A DNA stretch of 64,000 nucleotides. Origin: Streptomyces venezuelae. Lineage in GTDB: Bacteria; Actinomycetota; Actinomycetes; Streptomycetales; Streptomycetaceae. Below, piece after piece: positions 1 to 8,378 of the stretch. Positions within the stretch are counted from its first letter, which is position 1. Each line of letters starts with the position of its first letter. Made by a program: the position numbers and the translations under genes. The notes under the pieces were generated by a model. The model was not told the origin of the DNA and did no database searches. It was given only the letters and a program-made list of their open reading frames with translations. The stretch covers positions 4,340,001 to 4,404,000 of the forward strand of contig NZ_CP029194.1 in NCBI RefSeq assembly GCF_008642375.1. The letters run 5' to 3'.

Positions 1-379
1 GCGCCGTGGAAGCGTTGCCCTGCGGGTCCAGGTCGATGACCAGGACCCGGGCACCGTGCAATGCCAGGGAGGCGGCAAGGTTGACGGTCGTGGTCGTCTT
101 GCCCACGCCGCCCTTCTGATTGGCGACCACCATCACGCGCGTCTGGGCCGGTCGGGGAAGTCCCTCACCGGCACGGCCCAGGGCTTCTACTGCCAGTTGG
201 GCAGCACGACCAATGGGGGTGTCGTCCATCGGGGGCAATGTTTCACGTGAAACATCCTCCCCCACCGATTCGGTTCGGGGACCGGGGACCGGATCGGTCA
301 TCGGTCCCGCGATGTTGGCGTCGGACCGCAAGGATTCACTCTCCTCGGCTTCAGGCTCGCGATGAGCAGAGCCTGCCAT
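1..379 (-). CDS. parA: ParA/Soj chromosome partitioning ATPase (5' part only)
   Basis: This is the N-terminal part of a ParA-family ATPase, which moves ParB-parS complexes during chromosome segregation; the C-terminus lies beyond base 1. The deviant Walker A motif KGGVGKTT follows an N-terminal extension of about 75 residues, typical of Streptomyces ParA, and LVIDLDPQGN follows it. The ATG at 379-377 (MAGSAHREP) is the most upstream convincing start; its ribosome binding site is weak and internal ATGs are possible. A perfect parS palindrome sits inside the gene and encodes part of the extension (VSRET). It reads toward parB, which would lie outside the window. Identity is sure, the exact start less so. 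Confidence 0.93.
   Translation of the reverse strand, partial: MAGSAHREPEAEESESLRSDANIAGPMTDPVPGPRTESVGEDVSRETLPPMDDTPIGRAAQLAVEALGRAGEGLPRPAQTRVMVVANQKGGVGKTTTTVNLAASLALHGARVLVIDLDPQGNASTA
239..254. promoter_or_regulatory. parS: parS centromere site inside parA
   Basis: TGTTTCACGTGAAACA is a perfect 16-bp palindrome containing the ParB-binding core GTTTCACGTGAAAC. It lies inside the parA coding sequence. Origin-proximal parS sites are expected in Streptomyces. Confidence 0.93.
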
Positions 380-433
380 GCTTTCGGGGTCGTGAACCAG
401 CGAGGTCGGTGGTTCTGTGGGTGAATCCACCTC

Positions 434-442
434 TGTGGACAA
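434..442 (-). promoter_or_regulatory. Perfect DnaA box upstream of parA
   Basis: TGTGGACAA is the reverse complement of the Streptomyces consensus box TTGTCCACA. It lies 55 bp upstream of the proposed parA start and about 100 bp from the second parS site, so DnaA could touch parAB expression; that role is inference. Confidence 0.55.
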
Positions 443-540
443 CTCCGTAACCCTCGCGAGTGGCTTCACGCGGGGCTTACGGTCCCGGGGCGTGGCAGCC
501 GCGCGACCGCGGCTGATGATCCCCTGCAGCAGGGAGCGAC

Positions 541-554
541 GTTTCACGTGAAAC
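541..554. promoter_or_regulatory. parS: parS site between parA and rsmG
   Basis: GTTTCACGTGAAAC is a perfect 14-bp palindrome identical to the bacterial parS core, in the intergenic stretch between the parA start and the rsmG stop. It is 287 bp from the copy inside parA. Confidence 0.93.
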
Positions 555-616
555 ACCATGCCCCTGCTGCACGGTCGGAGCCGTTCGACACTCCGAAAAT
601 GGTACGTATGCGACGC

Positions 617-1333
617 TCAGCGGCGTCGGCGGGTCTTGCTCGTCCGGGCGGCCTTGGCGCGCTTGGCCGCGAACCGCACACCGCCCGGGCTCTCACCGAC
701 CTCTACCCGGACGACCGTGGACAGCGGATCGACAATCCCCTCGCCCACGTGCAGCACTGAGGTCTCCACCACACCGAGCCTGGAGAGCGCGGCGCGGGCA
801 CCGTTGAGCTCCTCCTCCGCCGTGTCGCCCTTGAGCGCCAGCATCTCGCCGTACGGGCGGAGCAGGGGAACGCCCCAGCCGGCCAGCCTGTCCAGCGGGG
901 CCACGGCGCGGGCGGTCACCACGTGGACGGGTGTGATCTTGCCGAGCATCTCCTCCGCGCGGCCACGGACCACCGTCACATGGTCGAGGCCCAGCAGCTC
1001 GACGACTTCCTGGAGGAAGTTCGTCCGGCGCAGCAGCGGCTCCAGGAGAGTGATCTTGAGGTCGGGCCGGACCAGCGCAAGCGGGATGCCGGGAAGACCG
1101 GCGCCCGAGCCCACGTCGCAGACCGTGACGCCCTCGGGGACGACCTCCGAGAGGACGGCACAGTTCAGCAGGTGCCGCTCCCACAGCCGCGGGACCTCAC
1201 GCGGGCCGATCAGGCCGCGCTTCACACCCGCGTCCGCGAGGAGCTCCGCGTACCGCACGGCCTCCGGGAAGTACTCACCGAAAACCGTGCGCGCCTGCTC
1301 CGGCGCCTCCGGGAGCTCCGCTGCCTCCGTCAC
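617..1333 (-). CDS. rsmG: 16S rRNA (guanine-N7) methyltransferase RsmG (GidB)
   Basis: RsmG methylates G527 of 16S rRNA using S-adenosylmethionine; its loss gives low-level streptomycin resistance in several bacteria. The protein has 238 residues, normal for the family. The SAM-binding loop DVGSGAGLPGIPLA is near residues 70-83, and a basic Arg/Lys-rich tail ends the protein. The reading frame stays open much further upstream, but the GTG at 1333 follows a GGAAGGACGG ribosome binding site and matches family length, so it is chosen. The gene is the last of the minus-strand run jag-rsmG before parA, as in many bacteria. Confidence 0.95.
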   Translation of the reverse strand: MTEAAELPEAPEQARTVFGEYFPEAVRYAELLADAGVKRGLIGPREVPRLWERHLLNCAVLSEVVPEGVTVCDVGSGAGLPGIPLALVRPDLKITLLEPLLRRTNFLQEVVELLGLDHVTVVRGRAEEMLGKITPVHVVTARAVAPLDRLAGWGVPLLRPYGEMLALKGDTAEEELNGARAALSRLGVVETSVLHVGEGIVDPLSTVVRVEVGESPGGVRFAAKRAKAARTSKTRRRR

Positions 1334-1408
1334 GGGGAACCGTCCTTCCGTACCGCACGCAATCCCTGCGAGCGCACTGTGGTGGCTGACTATCAGGCTG
1401 ACAAAGAT

Positions 1409-1436
1409 CGGCCCCGCCTGCGAACAGACGGGGCCG
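1409..1436 (-). terminator. Hairpin between jag and rsmG
   Basis: On the minus strand this reads as two 12-nt arms (CGGCCCCGTCTG and CAGGCGGGGCCG) around a TTCG loop, with one G-T pair. It lies just after the jag stop and before rsmG, so it may partly terminate or attenuate the upstream transcript. It has no T-run. Confidence 0.5.
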
Positions 1437-1451
1437 ACACTACGAGAGGGA

Positions 1452-1964
1452 TCAGGCCGGAAGTACGACGACGAAGCGCTGCGGCTCCTCGCCCTCGGAC
1501 TCACTGCGCAGACCGGCGGCGGCGATCGCGTCGTGCACGACCTTGCGCTCGAACGGGGTCATCGGGTCCAGCTTGACCGGCTGCCCGCTGGACTTCACCT
1601 CGTCCGCGGCCTTGGCGCCCAGCTCGGCGAGCTCGGTGCGCTTCTGGGCGCGGAAACCCGCGATGTCGAGCATGAGCCGGCTACGGTCACCGGTCTCACG
1701 GTGCACGGCCAGGCGGGTCAGCTCCTGGAGGGCCTCCAGGACCTCGCCGTCGCGGCCCACGAGCTTCTGCAGGTCACGGCTGCTGGATTCGCTGACGATC
1801 GAGACCGCGGCGCGGTCCGCCTCGACGTCCATGTCGATGTCGCCGTCGAGGTCGGCGATGTCGAGCAGACCCTCGAGGTAGTCGGCCGCGATCTCACCCT
1901 CCTGCTCCAGGCGGGTCAGGGTGTCGCCACCCTCGGCGGCGGCGGAGGTGATGCCTTCCGTCAC
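1452..1964 (-). CDS. jag: Jag/KhpB-type RNA-binding protein (KH + R3H)
   Basis: This protein of 170 residues belongs to the SpoIIIJ-associated (Jag/KhpB) family of cytoplasmic RNA-binding proteins encoded next to yidC. An acidic N-terminus is followed by a KH-like domain with the loop LVGRDGEVLEALQ near residues 68-80, then an R3H domain (TPFERKVVHDAIAA, near 136-149). The gene follows yidC by 14 bp and is probably co-transcribed with it. Family members are tied to cell elongation or division in Firmicutes; no function is proven by this sequence. The start at 1964 follows an AGAAGGAGA-type ribosome binding site. Confidence 0.92.
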   Translation of the reverse strand: MTEGITSAAAEGGDTLTRLEQEGEIAADYLEGLLDIADLDGDIDMDVEADRAAVSIVSESSSRDLQKLVGRDGEVLEALQELTRLAVHRETGDRSRLMLDIAGFRAQKRTELAELGAKAADEVKSSGQPVKLDPMTPFERKVVHDAIAAAGLRSESEGEEPQRFVVVLPA

Positions 1965-1978
1965 GGATGGTCTCCTTC

Positions 1979-3307
1979 TTACTTCTTGGACGACGGGTGC
2001 TTGGGCCGCTGCTGGCCCTTGCGCTGACCGGACTTGCCCTGGCGGGAGCCTCCGGAGTTGGCACGGGGGCGCGCGGGCTTGTCACCCTGCGCCTGGTCCT
2101 TCGCCTCGTCCTTCGTCTCGGCCGCAGCGGCCTTCGCCGAACCCTGCGGCTTCTTCTCCAGCGAGGTGGTCGCCTGCTCGGCGGCCGGCTCGGAGCCTTC
2201 CTCGGCGTCCTTCGCCGCGGCCTGCTGCGCCGCAGCGGCCTGGCGCTGGGCCTTGGTCTGGCGCTTGGGCTGCTGCCGCTTGGCGGCGGCACCACCCTCG
2301 GCCTCGGCCACGATCGTGTCGCTCTTGATCACGGTGCCGTCGGCCTGGGCCGCGAAGCCGGCCTTGGTCAGACCCACGAAGAAGCGGCGCTCGTTCTCGT
2401 TGCGGTCGCTGCCCTTTTCGACGATGACCTTGACGACGGCCTTCCGGCGGCGACCGCGGACCTCGCCGTGATGCGTGACGCTCTTCAGCAGTCGCTGGAG
2501 GTAGGAGTCCTGCGCCTTGCTGCCCGGGGTCGGGTTCTGGTTGATCACGTACATCTGCTGGCCCATGGTCCACACGTTGGTGGTCAGCCAGTAGACGAGG
2601 ACACCGACGGGGAAGTTGACACCCATGACGGCGAAGATCACCGGGAAGATGTACATGAGCATCTTCTGCTGCTGCATGTACGGGGTCTTCACCGAGAGGT
2701 CGACGTTCTTCATCATCAGCTGGCGCTGGGTGAAGAACTGCGAGGCCGACATCAGGACGATCATGACCGCGGTGACGATACGGACGTCGAGCAGGGTGGC
2801 GTTGAGCGCCTCGACCTTCTCCGGGCTGTCCGTGAACTTCGCCGCGATCGGGGCACCGAAGATGTGGGCCGTCCGGGCGCTGTCCACCAGCGCCTGGTTC
2901 ATCGCGCCGATTTCCTTGCCCGACGCGATGTTGGACAGCACGTGGTACAGAGCGAAGAAGAACGGCGACTGCGCCAGGATGGGAAGGCACGAGGAGAGCG
3001 GGTTGGTACCCGTCTCCTTGTACAGCTTCATCATCTCTTCGGACTGACGCTGCTTGTCGCTCTTGTAGCGCTCCTGGATCGCCTTCATCTTCGGCTGGAG
3101 CGCCTGCATGTTCCGGGTCGACTTGATCTGCTTGACGAACAGCGGGATCAGGCAGATACGGATCAGCACCACCAGGGACACGATGGACAGGCCCCAGGCC
3201 CAGCCCGTGTCAGGGCCGAAGATCGCCCCGTACACCTTGTGGAACTGGACGATCACCCATGAGACAGGTGTGGTGATGAAGCTGAACAGACTGGCAATCG
3301 TGTCCAC
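1979..3307 (-). CDS. yidC: Membrane protein insertase YidC/Oxa1
   Basis: YidC inserts and folds inner-membrane proteins, alone or with SecYEG. The protein has 442 residues, lacks the large periplasmic domain of proteobacterial YidC, and shows membrane segments near residues 15-60 (with WGLSIVSLVVLIRICLIPLF), 100-125, 205-230 and 235-255. The conserved hydrophilic-groove arginine lies in the first long segment (VLIRICLIP). The C-terminal 170 residues are charged and rich in Lys, Ala and Gln, as expected for a cytosolic ribosome-binding tail. The start is GTG at 3307, three bases after the yidD stop, so the genes form a tight operon. Confidence 0.96.
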   Translation of the reverse strand: MDTIASLFSFITTPVSWVIVQFHKVYGAIFGPDTGWAWGLSIVSLVVLIRICLIPLFVKQIKSTRNMQALQPKMKAIQERYKSDKQRQSEEMMKLYKETGTNPLSSCLPILAQSPFFFALYHVLSNIASGKEIGAMNQALVDSARTAHIFGAPIAAKFTDSPEKVEALNATLLDVRIVTAVMIVLMSASQFFTQRQLMMKNVDLSVKTPYMQQQKMLMYIFPVIFAVMGVNFPVGVLVYWLTTNVWTMGQQMYVINQNPTPGSKAQDSYLQRLLKSVTHHGEVRGRRRKAVVKVIVEKGSDRNENERRFFVGLTKAGFAAQADGTVIKSDTIVAEAEGGAAAKRQQPKRQTKAQRQAAAAQQAAAKDAEEGSEPAAEQATTSLEKKPQGSAKAAAAETKDEAKDQAQGDKPARPRANSGGSRQGKSGQRKGQQRPKHPSSKK

Positions 3308-3310
3308 TAA

Positions 3311-3637
3311 TCAGGCTCCTTGAGCATTGGGCGAGGTCTCGGCGGCCGGGCTCGGCTCGGCGGTGGACCCGCCCTTGTCGCCGCGCAGCGCGTTCCTGAG
3401 CATTTCGTGCCAGCGAGGACGCTTCCGCAGGGGGACATGGTCCACACCGCCGGGCGACCACGGGTTGCACCGCAGGATGCGCCAGGCGGTCAGGGCCGTG
3501 CCCTTGATCGCGCCATGCCGGTCGATGGCCGTGAATCCGTAGTGGGAACACGACGGGTAGTACCGGCAGACAGGCCCCAGAAGAGGGCTGATCGTCCACT
3601 GGTACAGCTTGATGAGAGCCAGCAGCGGGTACTTCAT
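3311..3637 (-). CDS. yidD: Membrane protein insertion efficiency factor YidD
   Basis: YidD is a small membrane-associated protein thought to help YidC-dependent insertion. This one has 108 residues; the family block PVCRYYPSCSHYGFTAIDRHG (in pieces near residues 22-42) with its paired cysteines is present, followed by GTALTAWRILRCNPWSPGGVD. An N-terminal amphipathic or hydrophobic segment precedes it. The ATG overlaps the rnpA stop by four bases, which supports translational coupling in the order rpmH-rnpA-yidD-yidC. Confidence 0.95.
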   Translation of the reverse strand: MKYPLLALIKLYQWTISPLLGPVCRYYPSCSHYGFTAIDRHGAIKGTALTAWRILRCNPWSPGGVDHVPLRKRPRWHEMLRNALRGDKGGSTAEPSPAAETSPNAQGA

Positions 3638-4005
3638 CGCGCGCCCCCTCCCAGCAACCGCTGAAAAGCGGCGTCCAGGTCTCGGGCCAGCTGTGCGTGG
3701 TCGGCGTCACCGGCTCCGGGCAACGCCCGTACGACCACCAGGCTACCGGGGGGCAGCTGGATGAGGCGGTCTCGGAGAAGATGGCGCAGGCGACGCTTCA
3801 CCTGGTTGCGTACGACCGCACCGCCTACGGCCTTGCTCACGACGAAACCCGCACGCGTCGGGGGAGCGCTCTCCCCAGGCGCGTGCGGGTCCGTTGCACC
3901 GCTGCGTAGGTGGACGACGAGGAGCGGGCGACCGGCCCGGCGACCTCGGCGTACCGCGGTTGCGAAGTCCTCGCGCCGCCTCAGCCGATTCTCGGTAGGC
4001 AGCAC
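3634..4005 (-). CDS. rnpA: Ribonuclease P protein component
   Basis: RnpA binds RNase P RNA and helps 5' processing of tRNA precursors. The protein has 123 residues and begins LPTENRLRRREDF, typical of the family; the RNR-like signature appears as VVRNQVKRRLRHLLRD near residues 64-79. The start is GTG at 4005. It sits between rpmH and yidD, the near-universal bacterial order. A proline-rich linker (residues 35-50) is longer than in enterobacteria, a usual feature in actinomycetes. Confidence 0.95.
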   Translation of the reverse strand: MLPTENRLRRREDFATAVRRGRRAGRPLLVVHLRSGATDPHAPGESAPPTRAGFVVSKAVGGAVVRNQVKRRLRHLLRDRLIQLPPGSLVVVRALPGAGDADHAQLARDLDAAFQRLLGGGAR

Positions 4006-4026
4006 GTCATGACCTGTTTAAGTGGA

Positions 4027-4164
4027 TCAGGCGGACAGGCTCGCGCGACCCTTGCCACGGCGGTTCGCCAGGATGGCGCGGCCGGCACGGGTACGCATGC
4101 GCAGGCGGAAGCCGTGGGTCTTCGCGCGACGACGGTTGTTCGGCTGGAAGGTGCGCTTGCTCAC
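4027..4164 (-). CDS. rpmH: 50S ribosomal protein L34
   Basis: L34 is a 45-residue basic protein of the large ribosomal subunit. The sequence begins SKRTFQPNNRRRAKTHGFR, the family hallmark, and ends in RRGKGRASLSA. GTG at 4164 is chosen because the longer open frame upstream has no family similarity. It heads the minus-strand operon and is divergent from dnaA. Confidence 0.97.
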   Translation of the reverse strand: MSKRTFQPNNRRRAKTHGFRLRMRTRAGRAILANRRGKGRASLSA

Positions 4165-4504
4165 TCGGGGGCTCCAGAAATGATTCGGGTGGTGGCGGGA
4201 CATCGCCTGGCTGTCACCGTGCGCCCACGAGTAGCTCGTAACGCCCGATAGCACCGCTTCGCGACCACGGAACGTGATCTTTGCCCATCGGAGGCAGGCG
4301 GCAGCAGCCATCGACAACTCGACCTGGTCACGGTACGCGCGGCTACGCCATCCGGTCAAACCGACCTGTCGCCATGGTCCATTATGCACAGGCTGTGGAC
4401 AACAACTTGAACCACGTCAGCCGCCCCGACTACCGTGGTGAGACTCCACAGTCTTTTCCGTTCTGTCCTGCCCTGTCCTCACGGACCCGTAGAAAGCGTG
4501 CCCC
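4165..4504. promoter_or_regulatory. rpmH-dnaA divergent promoter region
   Basis: This 340-bp gene-free stretch separates the divergent rpmH and dnaA genes and must hold promoters for both. The one clear element is a perfect DnaA box at 4394-4402, about 100 bp upstream of the dnaA GTG. I could not assign sigma-factor boxes with confidence. Confidence 0.7.
4394..4402 (-). promoter_or_regulatory. DnaA box in the dnaA promoter region
   Basis: TGTGGACAA is a perfect inverse match to TTGTCCACA. Its place upstream of dnaA fits the known autoregulation of dnaA by its own product in Streptomyces. Confidence 0.75.
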
Positions 4505-6262
4505 GTGGCTGACGTACCTGCCGATCTTGCCGCAGTGTGGCCACGCGTCCTCGAGCAGCTCCTGGGCGAGGGCCAGCAGGGGATCGAGGCCAAGGACAAG
4601 CAGTGGATCGAGCGCTGCCAGCCGCTCGCCCTGGTCGCGGACACCGCTCTTCTCGCCGTGCCCAACGAGTGGGGCAAGCGCGTCCTCGAAGGCCGGCTCG
4701 CCCCGCTGATCAGCGAGACCCTGAGCCGTGAGTGCGGCCGCCCGATCCGGATCGCGATCACCGTCGACGACTCCGTCGGCGAGCCGACCCCGCCCGCGCC
4801 TCCCGTGCAGCAGCCCCGCTACGACGAGCGCCCGCAGCCCGAGCCGTACGAGAAGTACGAAGGCTACGGTCACCGTCCGATGCCCGACGACGGGCTGCCC
4901 ACCGCGCGCCCGGCCTACCCGGACTACCAGCAGCCGCAGCGGCCCGACCCCGGCGCCTGGCCGCGCACCCAGGAGGACCTGTCCTGGCAGCAGCCGCGGC
5001 TCGGCGGCTATCAGGAGCGCGCGCCGTACACCGGTCCGGAGCAGTCCCGGCAGACGCACTACGACGAGCCTCCCCGGGGCTACGAGCAGCCGCAGCGGCC
5101 CGAGCGCGCCGAGCTGCCCGACCCGCAGGGCCCCGGTGCGCGCCCCGGCCCCCGGCCGGGCGGCGGTCCGGTCCACGGCGGTCCCGGTTCCTCCTCCTCG
5201 GGGCAGGGCGCCGGCGCGCCGGGGGAGCAGCACGCGCGGCTGAACCCCAAGTACCTCTTCGACACCTTCGTCATCGGTTCCTCGAACCGCTTCGCGCACG
5301 CCGCCGCCGTCGCGGTGGCCGAGGCGCCGGCGAAGGCGTACAACCCGCTCTTCATCTACGGGGAGTCGGGGCTCGGCAAGACCCACCTGCTGCACGCCAT
5401 CGGCCACTACGCGCGGAGCCTCTACCCGGGCACGCGCGTGCGGTACGTGAGCTCCGAGGAGTTCACCAACGAGTTCATCAACTCGATCCGCGACGGCAAG
5501 GGCGACGCCTTCCGCAAGCGCTACCGCGATGTGGACATCCTGCTCGTCGACGACATCCAGTTCCTCGCGAGCAAGGAGTCGACGCAGGAGGAGTTCTTCC
5601 ACACCTTCAATACGCTGCACAACGCCAACAAGCAGATCGTGCTCTCCTCGGACCGGCCGCCCAAGCAGCTGGTGACCCTGGAGGACCGGCTCCGCAACCG
5701 CTTCGAGTGGGGTCTCACCACCGACGTGCAGCCGCCCGAGCTGGAGACGAGGATCGCGATCCTCCGCAAGAAGGCGGTGCAGGAGCAGCTCAACGCCCCG
5801 CCGGAGGTGCTGGAGTTCATCGCCTCCCGGATCTCGCGGAACATCCGCGAGCTGGAGGGGGCGCTGATCCGGGTGACGGCCTTCGCGAGCCTCAACCGGC
5901 AGCCGGTGGACCTGGGCCTCACCGAGATCGTCCTCAAGGACCTGATCCCCGGCGGCGAGGACAGTTCGCCGGAGATCACCGCGCCGGCGATCATGGCGGC
6001 CACGGCCGACTACTTCGGGCTGACGGTGGAGGACCTCTGCGGATCGTCGCGCAGCCGCGTCCTGGTGACGGCTCGGCAGATCGCCATGTACCTGTGCCGT
6101 GAGCTGACGGACCTGTCTCTGCCGAAGATCGGCGCTCAGTTCGGCGGCCGCGACCATACGACGGTGATGCACGCGGACCGGAAGATCCGTGCCCTGATGG
6201 CGGAGCGACGCTCCATCTACAACCAGGTCACCGAGCTCACGAACCGTATCAAGAACGGCTGA
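4505..6262 (+). CDS. dnaA: Chromosomal replication initiator DnaA
   Basis: DnaA binds oriC boxes, oligomerises with ATP and opens the origin. The protein has 585 residues, long for the family because domain II (roughly residues 90-235) is a disordered stretch rich in Pro, Gln, Tyr and Arg, as known in Streptomyces. Domain III carries Walker A GESGLGKTH near residue 286 and Walker B LLVDDIQFL near 346; domain IV has the DnaA signature CRELTDLSLPKIG near 531 followed by GGRDHTTVMHA. GTG at 4505 gives the usual Streptomyces N-terminus MADVPADLAAVW. A strong hairpin follows the stop. Confidence 0.98.
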   Translation: MADVPADLAAVWPRVLEQLLGEGQQGIEAKDKQWIERCQPLALVADTALLAVPNEWGKRVLEGRLAPLISETLSRECGRPIRIAITVDDSVGEPTPPAPPVQQPRYDERPQPEPYEKYEGYGHRPMPDDGLPTARPAYPDYQQPQRPDPGAWPRTQEDLSWQQPRLGGYQERAPYTGPEQSRQTHYDEPPRGYEQPQRPERAELPDPQGPGARPGPRPGGGPVHGGPGSSSSGQGAGAPGEQHARLNPKYLFDTFVIGSSNRFAHAAAVAVAEAPAKAYNPLFIYGESGLGKTHLLHAIGHYARSLYPGTRVRYVSSEEFTNEFINSIRDGKGDAFRKRYRDVDILLVDDIQFLASKESTQEEFFHTFNTLHNANKQIVLSSDRPPKQLVTLEDRLRNRFEWGLTTDVQPPELETRIAILRKKAVQEQLNAPPEVLEFIASRISRNIRELEGALIRVTAFASLNRQPVDLGLTEIVLKDLIPGGEDSSPEITAPAIMAATADYFGLTVEDLCGSSRSRVLVTARQIAMYLCRELTDLSLPKIGAQFGGRDHTTVMHADRKIRALMAERRSIYNQVTELTNRIKNG

Positions 6263-6283
6263 CGGACCGCCGCGACAGCAGTG

Positions 6284-6323
6284 CCGAAGGGCGCCCCTGG
6301 ACACCTCCTGGGGCGCCCTTCGG
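6284..6323 (+). terminator. dnaA terminator
   Basis: Two perfect 14-nt arms, CCGAAGGGCGCCCC and GGGGCGCCCTTCGG, enclose a 12-nt loop starting 21 bp after the dnaA stop. It separates dnaA transcription from oriC. Confidence 0.8.
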
Positions 6324-7137
6324 CGTTCCCGAAGCCGTTTCCGGGGCGCTCTTCAGCGTTCTCGAACCCGCTCCGGGGGCGCCCCTGTTCGCTGTGCACA
6401 GCTGTGTACGAGCGCGGGGTGTTCGATTACGCCGTTCCGGTGGCGGGTTCTCCACAGATTGGGGGATGATCTCCCGTCCACAGGGTGGGGACTGTCGAGT
6501 TATCCGGATCGTGTCCACAGGCCGAGCTATTGACAGGTCATCACCCCAGGTCAAGCCCTTGTGGATTTGTTGGCAACCACTCTCCACAGCCTGTGGATGA
6601 AATCTTCGTCCACAGGGGGCCCCGGAAGTTGTCCACTGGCTGCCCACAGGGGGTCGGTCGTTGCCCACAGCTTCTCCACACCCCTGTCCACTGTTCGGCA
6701 ACGAATCACCCCCGCTCACCGGGCCGAGTGAAAGCGGTCACACCAAGGGAGACGTTTGGGCTGTGGGGAACCTGGGGAAAGCTGGGGACAGCGCTGGGGA
6801 GAACTCCCCATGGCCTGTGTACCGGGTGTGCAGAACTTTTGGGTGTCCACAGAGAACCCTGGTTGTCCACGGGTTCCACCCACAGGGTCGGTGGACAAAA
6901 AAGCGGGCCTGACCTGGGAAAACGACGTTATCCACCGTTTCCACAGGCCCTACTACTACTCCCACATAGAGTTAGCCCGGAATTCGCTTCGAAGTGGGAC
7001 CTGTGCACAACTCGCCGCCGGAGCTCCGACGCGCTCTCGTCGCGACTTGACCCCGAGCAGCACCGAGTGTCGGCGGCGTACGTCAGACTGGTTCCCGCAG
7101 TCGACGAAGAGCCAGCAACAAGCAGGAGGCGGTTCCG
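6324..7137. other. oriC: Chromosomal replication origin oriC
   Basis: The dnaA-dnaN spacer is packed with nine-base DnaA-box variants on both strands. I read TTCTCCACA 6448 and 6672, CCGTCCACA 6474, GTGTCCACA 6511 and 6843, CTCTCCACA 6580, TCGTCCACA 6606, TTGTCCACT 6629, CTGCCCACA 6640, TTGCCCACA 6661, CTGTCCACT 6684, TTGTCCACG 6863, TTATCCACC 6928 and GTTTCCACA 6937. Inverse forms are at 6560, 6592, 6762, 6890 and 7002. That is close to twenty boxes, as expected for Streptomyces, in two groups split by a sparser stretch near 6700-6760. No box that I read is a perfect consensus 9-mer. No protein-coding gene is supported here. Confidence 0.95.
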
Positions 7138-8268
7138 GTGAAGATCCGGGTGGAGCGCGACGTACTTGCCGAGGCGGTGGCCTGGGTGGCCCGCAGCCTC
7201 CCGGCCCGTCCGCCGGCTCCCGTGCTCGCGGGCCTTCTCCTGAAGGCCGAGGACGGCGCGCTGAGCTTCTCGAGCTTCGACTACGAGGTCTCGGCCCGCG
7301 TCTCCGTCGAGGCGGAGGTCGAGGAGGACGGCACCGTCCTCGTCTCCGGCCGGCTGCTCGCCGACATCTGCCGCGCCCTCCCCAACCGTCCGGTGGAGAT
7401 CTCCACAGACGGTGTACGGGCGACCGTGGTCTGCGGCTCCTCCCGCTTCACCCTCCACACCCTGCCTGTGGAGGAGTACCCGGCGCTGCCGGAGATGCCC
7501 ACCGCGACCGGCACGGTCCCCGGTGAGGTCTTCGCCTCCGCCGCCGCGCAGGTGGCGATCGCCGCCGGCCGTGACGACACGCTGCCCGTCCTCACCGGTG
7601 TGCGCATCGAGATCGAGGGCGACACGGTCACCCTGGCCTCCACCGACCGCTACCGCTTCGCGGTCCGCGAGTTCCTGTGGAAGCCGGAGTCCCCGGACGC
7701 CTCCGCGGTCGCCCTGGTGCCCGCCAAGACCCTCCTGGACACCGCCAAGGCGCTCACGAGCGGCGACACGGTCACCCTGGCGCTCTCGGGCTCCGGCAAG
7801 GGCGAGGGCCTGATCGGCTTCGAGGGCGCGGGCCGCCGCACCACCACCCGGCTGCTCGAAGGCGACCTGCCGAAGTACCGCACGCTCTTCCCCACCGAGT
7901 TCAACTCGGTCGCGGTGATCGAGACGGCGCCCTTCGTCGAGGCCGTCAAGCGCGTGGCCCTGGTCGCCGAGCGCAACACCCCGGTCCGCCTGAGCTTCGA
8001 GCAGGGCGTGCTGATCCTGGAGGCCGGCTCCAGCGACGATGCACAGGCTGTGGAGCGTGTGGACGCGCAGCTGGAGGGCGACGACATCTCGATCGCCTTC
8101 AACCCGACCTTCCTCCTGGACGGCCTGAGCGCGATCGACTCCCCGGTCGCCCAGCTCTCCTTCACGACCTCCACCAAGCCGGCGCTGCTCAGCGGCAAGC
8201 CGGCCCTGGACGCCGAGGCGGACGAGGCCTACAAGTACCTGATCATGCCGGTCCGACTGTCCGGTTGA
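7138..8268 (+). CDS. dnaN: DNA polymerase III beta sliding clamp
   Basis: DnaN is the ring-shaped dimer that tethers the replicative polymerase to DNA. The protein has 376 residues, normal length, with the three repeated clamp domains; it begins MKIRVERDVLAEAVAW and ends with YLIMPVRLSG, the conserved clamp C-terminus that contributes to the peptide-binding pocket. GTG at 7138 follows an AGGAGG ribosome binding site. It lies directly after oriC in the conserved dnaA-dnaN-recF-gyrB-gyrA series, here with gnd inserted before recF. Confidence 0.98.
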   Translation: MKIRVERDVLAEAVAWVARSLPARPPAPVLAGLLLKAEDGALSFSSFDYEVSARVSVEAEVEEDGTVLVSGRLLADICRALPNRPVEISTDGVRATVVCGSSRFTLHTLPVEEYPALPEMPTATGTVPGEVFASAAAQVAIAAGRDDTLPVLTGVRIEIEGDTVTLASTDRYRFAVREFLWKPESPDASAVALVPAKTLLDTAKALTSGDTVTLALSGSGKGEGLIGFEGAGRRTTTRLLEGDLPKYRTLFPTEFNSVAVIETAPFVEAVKRVALVAERNTPVRLSFEQGVLILEAGSSDDAQAVERVDAQLEGDDISIAFNPTFLLDGLSAIDSPVAQLSFTTSTKPALLSGKPALDAEADEAYKYLIMPVRLSG

Positions 8269-8378
8269 TCCCGTTCTTCTGGGGCATCGCCTGAGCGGCT
8301 GACCCCACAGGTGTGCACCGGGGTCCGGGCGTAGGCTCGGACCCGGGTAAACCGCACACGACGCTTAAGGAATCTCTG

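Noticed and set aside
1334..1504. Longer N-terminus for RsmG (open frame to 1504)
   Set aside because: The extension overlaps the jag stop region and a hairpin, has no family similarity, and the GTG at 1333 has a good ribosome binding site.
4430..6304. 624-codon minus-strand frame opposite dnaA
   Set aside because: Antisense shadow of dnaA; no motif found.
8270..8378. Inverted repeat GGTCCG...CGGACC between dnaN and gnd as a terminator
   Set aside because: Only 6-7 bp pair and no T-run follows; too weak to list as a feature.
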